Below, one piece after another: positions 1 through 7,699 of a DNA stretch of 20,801 nt. The stretch covers positions 134,823 through 155,623 of the forward strand of contig NW_014577123.1 of NCBI RefSeq assembly GCF_000485595.1, in the 5' to 3' direction. Under the pieces are notes generated by a model. The model searched no databases and was not told where the DNA came from. It saw nothing but the letters and a program-made list of their open reading frames with translations. Each line of letters opens with the position of its first letter. Position 1 is the first letter of the stretch. Source of the DNA: Priapulus caudatus (Eukaryota; Priapulida; Priapulimorpha; Priapulimorphida; Priapulidae). The position numbers and the translations under genes were made by a program.

Positions 1-1100
1 CTTAAAATTAAATAATTAACTAAACTAGAATAATACGTGAAACCCAAGAACTTTTCTACTATATATATATATATATAGGCGTACGTTGAGGCGACGTACA
101 GGCGAAAATGAACACCGTACTAATGAAATCGTTATAAACGCGACACGTGCGTGAGTTTTAGCCGGCCGGCGGATTTATGCTCCGCTGCAAAGACCCAATC
201 GTAAACAGTCGCTTTTTTGCGTTTCGTGTTCGTTCTTTGAAATTCAATTCTCTAAACACGGTACAGGACACTAAAGAGACGCGGCAATTTGCCTCTCGCG
301 TTCTCGGCTCCCGTGTGTGTGTGCGTGGGAGAGAGGAAGAGCTATATAGGCAAGGCAGTAGATGCACAGGCGTGAGAAAGGTAATGCGGTTCGTGTGCGA
401 CCGGGGAATCGGTTGACTATAGAAAGGCAGAGCATACACAGCTGTTAACATTGGCAGCGCAGAGATAAACACCACGCGGGTCTTTTCCAGGATTTAGCGG
501 GGATTTTAGTTGGAGATTAAAAATGCTAATGGGCTTAAATCACGAGCGAGGACGCCGCTTTATTTTCGCATTTCAGTAATCAATTTCTATATGCCTCTAT
601 AGATAAACTTGGCAGGCGGGATCGTATTCTAAATATTATATCGTTCGCTAAGAGGAGTAGGAGTAGAAATTGGACAGCGAGTTGAGAAATGTCGAAGATG
701 TGACTGACGTCACCACTGCTCGTGTGAGTCATAAGTTTTGCATACACGTCACGCATGTGCTGCACAGTATAGGTTAGACCTTACGTAGGTGCAGACGACG
801 CGGTATGACGCCTCCCGTACAAGCGGTAAACATTTCTCCTATCTCCGCATGCACGCCTCGCTGCAAAGAGTATACGCTAACCAACGTCTACGTCTGGTGT
901 CCGTAGACCCACTTTAAACATTCCCGTAGCTAAACTGGCTGATTCTAAACGACGCATGGGGTCAGTCCAGAGCACCCCCATAAATTTCATTCTGTGACAG
1001 AGCTCTACATAAATTATCGCTGAATTAATTAGCCATACTATCGTGTTCTGTACCTACACACGTGCTCTCATTATGTGTAGGCAGATTCACAGACGTGCCC
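1..1100. other. Unique non-coding DNA, no gene seen
   Basis: Mixed-composition sequence with a short (AT)n at about 61-77 and no long tandem repeat. The open frames at 158-475 (minus) and 177-416 (plus) overlap each other and resemble no family I recognise. The one discrete element I can support is the CRE palindrome listed separately. It is probably upstream intergenic or regulatory DNA for the gene-like region at 1900-2880, but that is inference. Confidence 0.5.
705..712. promoter_or_regulatory. Perfect CRE palindrome TGACGTCA
   Basis: The 8-bp sequence TGACGTCA is the full palindromic cAMP response element bound by CREB/ATF bZIP dimers across animals. It lies in unique sequence about 1.2-2.1 kb upstream of the candidate 5' exons. 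A single 8-mer can occur by chance, and a CpG-rich genome makes it somewhat likelier, so function is unproven. Confidence 0.25.
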
Positions 1101-1110
1101 ATATAAGTAA

Positions 1111-1209
<99 letters not shown>

Positions 1210-1218
1210 ATATATATA
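1111..1218. repeat. (AT)n-(AC)39-(AT)n compound microsatellite
   Basis: An (AT)n tract at 1111-1128 passes directly into about 39 uninterrupted AC dinucleotides (1129-1206), then back into AT repeats to about 1218. The AC core has no interruptions, which usually means high instability and polymorphism. The whole tract alternates purine and pyrimidine and is therefore prone to Z-DNA. Confidence 0.95.
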
Positions 1219-1571
1219 CACGTGCGTGCGTACTTTCGTGTAGGCGGGTATGTATGCGGGCGTGCATATATGTGGATGCGTGCGTGCGTGAGTGCGTACG
1301 TGAACGTGGGCAGGACTGTGTGTGCTCTATCAGTTATATACCCACGAACAACATCAAACCCAACGTGTCACTTTCCCCCAAATACACCCTAGCTGCAATT
1401 TAGCGTTGACCTGCTAGTTATAATTACTCGTATCTGTAGTAGTCTGTCGATCTCCATTCGACGGTGCGTTCGTGTATAAATAAATACTTTACGGGAAGGA
1501 CAGTCAGCGGCGTCTGTCACGCCCGTTACCAAATACGGTAAGGAAACGTGAGTAACTTCACGCCACTCCCT

Positions 1572-1818
1572 CATGTCACTTTAGAACTATACACACACAC
1601 GCGCACGCACGCACGCCGACGCACGCACACACACGCACGCACGCCACGCACGCCACACGCACGCGGCACGCACGCACACACACGCACGTATATATATATG
1701 CGCGCGCGCGTTGTGTGTGGCCGTTGTGTGTGTGTGTGTGCGTGTGTGTGTGTGTGTAGGTGTGTGTGTGTGTGCGTGCGTGCGTGTGTGCGTGCGTGCT
1801 TGCTTGCGCGCGCGTGTG
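1572..1818. repeat. CACG-rich block facing a TGTG/CGTG-rich block
   Basis: The left half (about 1572-1687) consists of CA, CACG and CGCA units. After a short TATATATATGCGCGCGCGCG centre (about 1688-1710) the right half (1711-1818) consists of TG and CGTG units. The halves are broadly reverse-complementary, so the block is an imperfect inverted repeat of about 100 bp per arm. Open frames on both strands here are repeat shadows. Confidence 0.85.
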
Positions 1819-1980
1819 ATACATGCATATAATACAGTAAAATAGTAATAGAAATACAATAATAGCAGAAAAATAAATGAAGAAGTGACAGATGGCGTCC
1901 GGCGATGGCGCGTGGAGTGAATCTAATAGCTGACTGCTAGCGGCATGCAGCATCATCGCCGACAGCGGTGGCCACTGTTC

Positions 1981-1992
1981 AGCGCATGCGCA
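1981..1992. promoter_or_regulatory. NRF1/ewg-like palindrome AGCGCATGCGCA
   Basis: It matches the NRF1 (insect erect wing, ewg) consensus YGCGCAYGCGCR at 11 of 12 positions, the first base differing. NRF1 sites typically sit close to transcription starts in CpG-rich promoters. This supports a promoter in this stretch but does not prove one. Confidence 0.3.
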
Positions 1993-2103
1993 GCAGCACC
2001 GCCGCGGCAGCAGCGGGTTCTCTTGGCTGAGCGCTCCGGCAGGCATGCTCATTCCGCATCCAGCCACGCAGCGGACGCGTACGCACATGCGGGCACCGCG
2101 ACG

Positions 2104-2125
2104 GCAGCAGCAGCAGCAGCAGCAG
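2104..2125. repeat. (GCA)7 trinucleotide run
   Basis: About seven consecutive GCA/CAG units inside the candidate leader. In the 1945 frame it would read as polyalanine. It is short and pure, so probably polymorphic. Confidence 0.85.
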
Positions 2126-2320
2126 TAGCATCCCTACGCATTCTCGTGCCTCGCATTGCCGCAGAAGAAGCTAGCATCAGGTGAAGTGTCGTGCATCGCG
2201 TAGTCGGGCGGTATTAACGAGCGACTCGGCGGCCGTGTCTGTGCGGTGGTGGTGGTAGATGCCACGCTCGAATCTTTCCGTCGGTTCTATCAGAGTATAG
2301 TGCCGCGGTAGACGCATATT

Positions 2321-2492
2321 CATACACTTACACATATACATAAACAAACACATTCACATACACACACATACATACACATAAATACACCCGCACATACATA
2401 CACGCATACATACTTGCACTCACGCACACACACATACACACACAAACACACACATACATACACACACACATACACGTACATACACAATCGTC
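2321..2492. repeat. Degenerate (CA)n/(CATA)n microsatellite
   Basis: A CA-rich tract of CACA, CATA and AAACA variants spanning about 170 bp. The interruptions suggest an older, decayed microsatellite. The minus-strand open frames across it are repeat shadows. If the leader and the signal-peptide exon belong together, this block would lie in an intron or 5' UTR between them. Confidence 0.9.
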
Positions 2493-2622
2493 CGTACACA
2501 GGCAAGACACCGCGCAACTACTAGATCAAGTGCTAGTGAAGTGTACCATAACTGGAAGAAAAGAGTTCAATCAAGCGCCGGTCGAGCAGACAACGTTGGC
2601 TCCCGTAGCCACTGTCGAGGAA

Positions 2623-2663
2623 AAGGAAGAGGAGGAGGAGGAGGAGGAGGAAGAGGAGGAGAG
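2623..2663. repeat. (GAG)n purine trinucleotide run
   Basis: GAGGAG and GAAGAG units form a purine-only strand of about 40 bases. One plus frame reads a glutamate run but has no ATG start (its first available start is GTG). It is most likely untranslated leader or intron sequence just upstream of the candidate coding exon. Confidence 0.85.
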
Positions 2664-2816
2664 AGAAACTCGCTGGAAGAGTCCCCTCCTACATAGTGCG
2701 CATCCAGGATCTCGAAAAAGAAATAAAGAAAAAAGCGCGCGCGAGGGAGAGATCTAGAATCTGCCTCTTCTCTGGTTGTGTTCGTCGCACATCGCTGTGT
2801 GGGATATACGACGACG

Positions 2817-2877
2817 ATGGATATGCGTGTGTTCGTCGTCGCCGTGCTGGCTCATACTGTCCACTTACTAACGACAG
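2817..2877 (+). CDS. Candidate first coding exon: signal peptide of a secreted or membrane protein
   Basis: The ATG at 2817 has A at -3 and G at +4, a good eukaryotic start context. It is the first ATG after the possible splice acceptors at 2696 (ACATAG) and 2707 (CATCCAG), and its frame is closed upstream by TAA at 2724-2726. It encodes MDMRVFVVAVLAHTVHLL plus two threonines: a short n-region with one Arg, then a hydrophobic core, as in a cleaved signal peptide entering the ER. At 2877/2878 the frame meets CAG|GTAGG, a consensus splice donor, giving a phase-1 junction. Without splicing the frame stops at TAG 2898-2900, so a real protein needs further exons. None is recognisable in the window, which implies a long first intron, common for receptors, adhesion molecules and channel subunits. 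The protein family cannot be named from 20 residues. CAGGTAG is also a Zelda/TAGteam heptamer, but here the donor explains it. Confidence 0.45.
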
Positions 2878-3160
2878 GTAGGCTAACGTACTTAGTGTAG
2901 CAGAGTTTGTCTCGTTGAAGAGATCGCCGCGATGCGAGTTGAGTGCGAGCATACCCCGCGTTGTTAACGTTCTACATATCTCGACATGATTTTGATCCAG
3001 GGTTTTCCGTCGTGCTTCGCCTGACGTCGCTAGTTTCGTTTGAATGGGTTTTTTTTCATCAGAGTATGTGCATGGAACCAAATTAATCATCAAATCATGT
3101 ATTTCCTTGTCATACCGAAATCGATTAACTTCGTGCGGAAACGGTTCAGGAAATATTGTG
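2878..3160. other. Unique sequence, probable start of a long first intron
   Basis: Follows the consensus donor at 2877/2878. There are no further coding features and in-frame stops arise quickly. The open frame on the minus strand across 2689-3240 begins in CGTG repeats and is not similar to anything I recognise. Confidence 0.35.
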
Positions 3161-3198
3161 TCTGTGTGTGCGCGTGTGTGTTCGTGTGTGTGTGTGTG

Positions 3199-3238
<40 letters not shown>

Positions 3239-3245
3239 ATGTGTG
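3160..3245. repeat. (TG)n followed by (CGTG)n microsatellite
   Basis: TGTGTG units grade into about nine TGCG/CGTG tetranucleotides ending near 3240. The three overlapping plus-strand open frames here (Cys/Val/Arg-rich) are direct translations of the repeat. Confidence 0.95.
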
Positions 3246-3426
3246 TGCACGGAATGGGAATCGTGTGTATCCGGTTTTGTCGGCGCGCGTGCGGAAGACG
3301 GGGTGTGTGCTATTATCAACGTCCAGTCGCTTTCATTACTCGTGGATGCGTTTAGTTTCGGTAGTCAATGAAACGCACACGCCCGCGAATATATACTTAT
3401 ATACATGCACGCACGCGTTCCTGAAT

Positions 3427-3757
3427 ATGTGCGTTTATGTGTATGCATGCATACGTGTGTGAACGCGTGTATTCACTTCGTACGCGCGTGCGTGTACGTA
3501 TTTATGTGCGTGCGTGCGTACGTGTGTGCACGCGTGTATTCGCACGCGCGTACGAATTTATGTGCATGCGTGCGTGCGTGTGGGCACGCGTGTATTCACC
3601 CCGTACGCGCGTGCGTGTACGTATTTATGTGCGTGCGTGCGTACGTGTGTGCACGCGTGTATTCGCACGCGCGTACGAATTTATGTGCATGCGTGCGTGC
3701 GTGTGGGCACGCGTGTATTCACCCCGTACGCGCGTGCGTGTACGTATTTATGTTCAT
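3427..3757. repeat. Higher-order CGTG repeat, 123-bp units of two half-units
   Basis: Bases 3481-3603 and 3604-3726 are identical by eye over 123 bp, and a third copy begins at 3727 and matches to about 3753. Each 123-bp unit contains two related half-units of about 62 and 61 bp, both built as ACGCGCGTRCG...TTTATGTGC...GTGTATTC. A more diverged half-unit precedes the array (about 3427-3480). Because 123 is divisible by three and the unit lacks stops, it stays open in all three plus frames with a 41-residue period. That does not indicate coding. Confidence 0.9.
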
Positions 3758-3933
3758 GCGCGCGCGTATAGGTATCTCGAATTTAATATGCAAAACTCTA
3801 CGGGCTAAACGCGTGACGAAAATCAATGCTTGAGATTAATGAGGTGGAAATCACGTCGGACTGCCCACAGGTGATAGACACGGTAGCGCCAGCGCCCCCC
3901 GTCCGTGCGTGTCATCATGGTAGCTCGGGTATA

Positions 3934-3947
3934 ATGCCCCCTCGCGG
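3934..3947 (-). promoter_or_regulatory. CTCF-like core motif
   Basis: On the minus strand the sequence reads CCGCGAGGGGGCAT, matching the CTCF core CCGCGNGGNGGCAG at all but the last defined position. A weaker GGGGGGCGCT half-match lies about 40-50 bp to the left (around 3886-3898). CTCF is present in most bilaterians, including insects, where it marks insulators. The site sits in a roughly 240-bp unique island between two CGTG repeat arrays. A single motif match is weak evidence of occupancy. Confidence 0.3.
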
Positions 3948-4047
3948 CTTGCCGCGTTTAAGCATTCGTAATTACTCCGGATTATCGGCATAGCGGGATT
4001 TAGATGCTCTGCTCCGATCAGCTAATTACGCATCAACCCTATCTGGT

Positions 4048-4196
4048 TCGCGTATGCGTGCGTGCGTGCGTGCGCGTATGCGTATGTGTGCGTGCGTGCG
4101 TGCGTGCGCGCGCGCGTGTGCGCGTGCGTGTATGCGCACGTGTGTGTGCGTGCGTGCGTGTGTGCGTTCGTGCGTGCGTGCGTGCGTGCGTGCGGT
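4048..4196. repeat. (TGCG)n/(CGTG)n microsatellite
   Basis: About 150 bp of TGCG tetranucleotides with TATG and CGCG interruptions. The open frame at 4004-4372 is a repeat shadow. Confidence 0.95.
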
Positions 4197-4248
4197 TAAC
4201 GCAGAGCTTGTTTAGCGATGGTCATCCGTCAGCGTGCGACCGTTGCCG

Positions 4249-4320
4249 GTGCGTGCGTGCGTACGTGCGTGCGTGCGTGCGTACGTGCGTGCGTCCGACG
4301 CCGGTGCGTGCTTGCGGCGG
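4249..4320. repeat. (GTGC)n microsatellite
   Basis: GTGC/GTAC tetranucleotides flanked on both sides by a CCGTTGCCGGTGCGTGC or GACGCCGGTGCGTGC segment, a short direct repeat suggesting local duplication or slippage. Confidence 0.85.
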
Positions 4321-4500
4321 CCGCTGCTTCGTTAGTATGTGCGGCTGCAGGAGAAGTCAAGACGCACTTTGAGGAAAATGTACGAAATTCTCGCGTAACG
4401 ACTAACGACCCGAAAAACTTTGTCGTCGTGAAGTTTCGTGCATGGATCGCGAGCGAGGTAACATAGAGCCGTAGTAGCTTCCCTGCATGGCCACGCCGAC

Positions 4501-4658
4501 GCGCGTGGGTGTGCGTACGTGGTTCTGTGAGCGTGCGTACGTGCGTGTGCGTGTACGTCCGTATGTGTTTACGTGTATGTGTGTGTGTGCGTGCGTACGT
4601 GCGTGCGTGCGTACGTGCGTGCGTACGTGCGTGCGTGCGTGCGTGCGTGCGCGCGTTG
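4501..4658. repeat. (CGTG)n/(CGTA)n microsatellite
   Basis: GTGCGTAC and GTGCGTGC units, purest at 4588-4655. The open frames on both strands here are products of the repeat. Confidence 0.95.
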
Positions 4659-4659
4659 G

Positions 4660-5440
4660 TGGGTTACTGGGCAGTGAGGTTGTCTGAACAACGCAGGACG
4701 CCAGAACTCTATTCTCTATTCTAGCGCGCTTAATGAGTTTGTTTGTTGTGCACATAAATGCATTAGAACGGTTAGAGTACAGTTTAGCATCACGTCTCGC
4801 CTGCAGAACGGATTCAATAGAAAAATTCAATCTAGCGGCATTACGCCGAGGCCAGCGATTTCTGGCCAACAGCGAGACGCGTTCAATACGCTTTTAATAC
4901 ACCGGGCGTAAGACGTCGGTTTAATTAAATGTAATTAAATGCGTAAATCGAAAAAGCATACTCGACGAGATTGGACTCCTTATAGATGCGCCTGTATCGG
5001 TTACTGTACTACCAGCACAGATGCACGCGACGGGTGATCAGGTCCCCACGCCAATGCGCAGACTGGACTTCGATAGTACCGAGTAACGCAACCCATTGTC
5101 ACGCGAATTTCATTTTGTGAAATCCCGCGCTGAAGTGAAAACGTTTCTCTTCGAGCAGCGGGATCAATACGTGGTAATATGAAGTTGGTCGGGCTATTCC
5201 TTTCCCGGTGTTATATCGACTAGCGCGAGCAAATATTTGAGGTGGCCGACCCTGTTTGACGAGAGGAAAACATTACAGGAACACACAGAGATGGCCGCGA
5301 TCACGGAGCTTGTATCCAGTGTACGTAATATCAAAGCTAAATACGTCTAATCTATACTGCCCGCGACGTCTGAAAGGAGAGCATGCTTGTGAGCCGACCA
5401 GCCTTGCAGCGACCAACACGTGTTCGTACGTCCCGCTGTC
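4660..5440. other. Unique non-coding DNA, no gene seen
   Basis: About 780 bp of mixed sequence without tandem structure. I see no long ATG-initiated frame, RNA gene or recognisable mobile-element end. Confidence 0.5.
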
Positions 5441-5460
5441 AGTGTGGGTATGATGGGCGT

Positions 5461-5660
5461 GCGTGGGCGTGTGTGCGTGCCTGTGTGTACGCGTGTGTGC
5501 GTGTGTGTGCGTGTCTGTGTGTACGCGTGTGTGCCTGTCTGTGCGTACGCGTGTGTGCCTGTCTGTGTGTACGCGTGTGTGCCTCTGTGCACGCGTGTGT
5601 GCGTGTCTCTGTGTACGCGTGTGTGCGTGTCTGTGTGTACGCGTGTGTGTACGTGCGCGT
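5461..5660. repeat. 24-bp minisatellite built on TACGCGTGTGTGC
   Basis: The ACGCG core recurs at 5489, 5523, 5547, 5571, 5591, 5615 and 5639, mostly at 24-bp spacing (intervals 34, 24, 24, 20, 24, 24). The linkers are TG-rich with CTGTCTG or CTCTGTG variants. The period is a multiple of three, so plus frames run open, with a Cys/Val/Arg composition typical of TG repeats. Confidence 0.85.
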
Positions 5661-5685
5661 ACGTATATATATATTTTGTATATAA

Positions 5686-5730
<45 letters not shown>

Positions 5731-5735
5731 CATGT

Positions 5736-5776
<41 letters not shown>

Positions 5777-5782
5777 CGTTTG
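5661..5782. repeat. (TA)n and (TG)n compound microsatellite
   Basis: TATATA tracts at about 5664-5697 lead into (TG)n at 5697-5724, a TATACA break, then (TG)n to about 5774, followed by GGGGGGGAGGGG at 5789-5800. It forms the right end of a continuous 330-bp TG-rich block. Confidence 0.95.
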
Positions 5783-5800
5783 TGTGTCGGGGGGGAGGGG

Positions 5801-6240
5801 TCTGTCGAGGATTTACTCTATAGTTGCCATAGCCGGACCACTCACTCTGGAAGGACTAGTGTAATCGATACCAGCACCCATCCGCAGTATCACCCAAACG
5901 AGCAACTATAGGGAGTAGAACGTTTCAGTATAAGGTTGAAGCTCGAAACGACGGTTAGTGTGCAGCAACTACTGCGTGTGATTGCAGCCCGACTATAGGG
6001 TAATGAGTCGCGGTCGTGGCGACTCCGTGTGGCGGCTGTGACGGATGGGATTCACTGAAGCTTGTCTAGTATACCGAATCTATTTCCTTCTCATGTCGCC
6101 TAACATTGAACACTGATCGCTCCCACACACCAACCCAGTTTGATATCACGCGCAAAAATTAAGAGAGCACGAAGGCGGGTCATCTCTTCTATGGACACAG
6201 ATCGATAAACTTTTCCTCAGCCACATAATGGGCGCGAAAA
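5801..6240. other. Unique non-coding DNA, no gene seen
   Basis: No open frame of note, no tandem structure and no RNA gene recognised. It leads into the diverged repeat array at 6246. Confidence 0.5.
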
Positions 6241-6245
6241 GAGAT

Positions 6246-6660
6246 GGCTAGGTGTCCGGTGTGTTGAGAGGCTGATATTTATGCTTTCTGATACGGATGG
6301 GCTATGTCTGTGCTGCAGCAATCAAAGTGGGAGACCGTCAGTTTGGTAGACAGATGTTTTTGCTTTCTCTCCTACTAGTGGGATAGATTAGTCCGAAAGG
6401 AATTGGCTAGGTGTCGTTCGTGTTGATATTTATGCTTCCTGACACCGCTAGCGCTGCGCTATGTCTGTGCTGCAAATAGATAGGGAGACCGTCAGTTTGG
6501 CAGACAGATATTTATGCATCCTCGCTCGTGTGGGGTGTCCTAAAGCAATAGTCTGGGAGTCCGTCGTGTTGACAGGCAGATGTTTTTACGCGGTTTTGTG
6601 CTGGGAGAAATAACTAGGAGGTGACGGCAGGCTGATATTTATGCTTCATTGGAGACGGGT
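6246..6660. repeat. Diverged tandem array of about 75-bp monomers (six copies)
   Basis: A GATRTTTWTGCTTYCT-like core occurs at 6274, 6353, 6425, 6507, 6579 and 6634, with spacings of 79, 72, 82, 72 and 55 bp. Before each core is a related GTNNGTTTGG-AGACA or GTGTTGA-AGGC segment. At a higher order, pairs of monomers repeat every 154-159 bp: GGCTAGGTGTC at 6246 and 6405, GCTATGTCTGTGCTGCA in both copies, and GGGAGACCGTCAGTTTGG at 6329 and 6483. Copies are well diverged with no simple-repeat content, so this looks like an old satellite fragment or an internally repetitive element. Confidence 0.65.
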
Positions 6661-7640
6661 CTCCACTGAATACATTGCTTCACCGGCGAGGAACCGAGAG
6701 AGGAGGCATCTGTTGACCATCGTTAATGGCGTGGTCGGTCTCCTCGCTGCACGCAGGGTTGCATTCACACTCTCGGCAGATGGCGACCACAGTTGAATGC
6801 TCATCGCGTACGCGTAATTATCTCTTTATGTAGCCGCCGACATGGATATGCGAACGCAATTCTAAACTCATTATTACCCTGTTTGTTTATATACTTGCGT
6901 AATAAATAATACCAGCTGGCTAGTGGCAGTGTATCTAGTAGGTACACGTGTTGACATATACGCGATATAAATGGGGGGTAGCGCACACACCTTATTGCAT
7001 ACACGCGAAATTGAATGGGATCGATTTCATTGAAAGAATTTATAATTAAGACATGAACCTGTCATCGCGAGTGTTTTAACCGCGCTGACATGCAATTCGA
7101 GCGTGCGAGATACGAGCTTTTAGCGAACTGTTTAATGTTTTAGCGGTTGCTTGCCATTGTCATTCGCGCACTGCCTGTAATGTTAGTGACATTCTTCTCC
7201 ACTAGCTAACGATTGCTTGTAGCGGTAAAAAAAAACTCTTACAAAAACTTCGGTACAAATGTGACAAAGCACTGCCGCGTGGTCGATGTCACGTCGGGCC
7301 GCCTGGTTACTGTTGGGTTTATTGCCACTGATTGCCATTAAGTGTAACATCAATAAGAAATAGTAAACAGGAGTTCAAAAATGCGTCTTGTGTAAGCCAT
7401 AAACAGTGTGAAAAATTCTCGATGGTCATTTGCCGTACAGAACTTTGCTGTCGCCTCGCTAGTCCGTCCGACTTCGCCAGTCCCCCGAGGCGAGGATTTC
7501 AAGAAGCGCTTATTAAAAATGCCTGGATGCGCTGCAAAGTAATGTCTCGTAATCGGAGAAAATCTGCAGGCATCTCGTTCCCCGGTGACAACCGTGTGCT
7601 TACTGTTAGTACCACTCCAGGTGTAGAGCTGCCTGCAGTA
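6661..7640. other. Unique, AT-richer DNA, no gene supported
   Basis: Mixed sequence. The plus-strand frame at 7332-7700 runs into the CT microsatellite, and most of its residues resemble no known domain. I see no splice-site-bounded exon or RNA gene. Confidence 0.45.
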
Positions 7641-7643
7641 ATT

Positions 7644-7648
<5 letters not shown>

Positions 7649-7698
<50 letters not shown>
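7649..7698. repeat. Pure (TC)25 microsatellite
   Basis: Twenty-five uninterrupted TC units. On the minus strand this is (GA)n, a potential GAGA-factor (Trl) site cluster in insects. Its purity suggests recent expansion. Confidence 0.97.

Positions 7699-7699
<1 letters not shown>

Larger units (their letters stand above)
1945..2180 (+). other. Possible 5' exon ending at a strong splice donor
   Basis: From the ATG at 1945 a frame stays open for 78 codons, ending ...AEEASI and meeting a stop only two bases beyond the exon boundary. The sequence CAG|GTGAAG at 2180/2181 closely matches the metazoan donor consensus. The predicted peptide is low in complexity (Arg/His/Ala-rich, with polyalanine from the GCA repeat) and resembles nothing I know. 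It could be a coding first exon, a non-coding leader exon carrying an upstream ORF, or chance. I favour an untranslated leader exon spliced towards the 2817 start codon. Confidence 0.2.
1880..2320 (+). promoter_or_regulatory. Candidate promoter and 5' leader, GC/CAG-rich
   Basis: A GC-rich stretch between repeat blocks with an ATGGCG-type YY1/pho-like core near 1891-1910, an NRF1/ewg-like palindrome at 1981-1992, a (GCA)7 run at 2104-2125 and a strong splice donor at 2180/2181. It lies directly upstream of the signal-peptide-like exon on the same strand. GC/CAG-rich leaders are common for developmental and neuronal genes in insects. No TATA box is evident, and the transcription start cannot be fixed from sequence alone. 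Confidence 0.3.

Noticed and set aside
2696-2881. Alternative plus frame (IQDLEKEIKKKARARERSR...) across the signal-peptide exon
   Set aside because: It begins at GTG and contains no ATG; the frame from 2817 has a good start context and a signal-peptide character.
3405-3833. Cys/Val/Arg-rich 142-codon frame with a 41-residue period
   Set aside because: The 123-bp unit contains no stops and three plus frames are open at once. There is no domain and no splice evidence.
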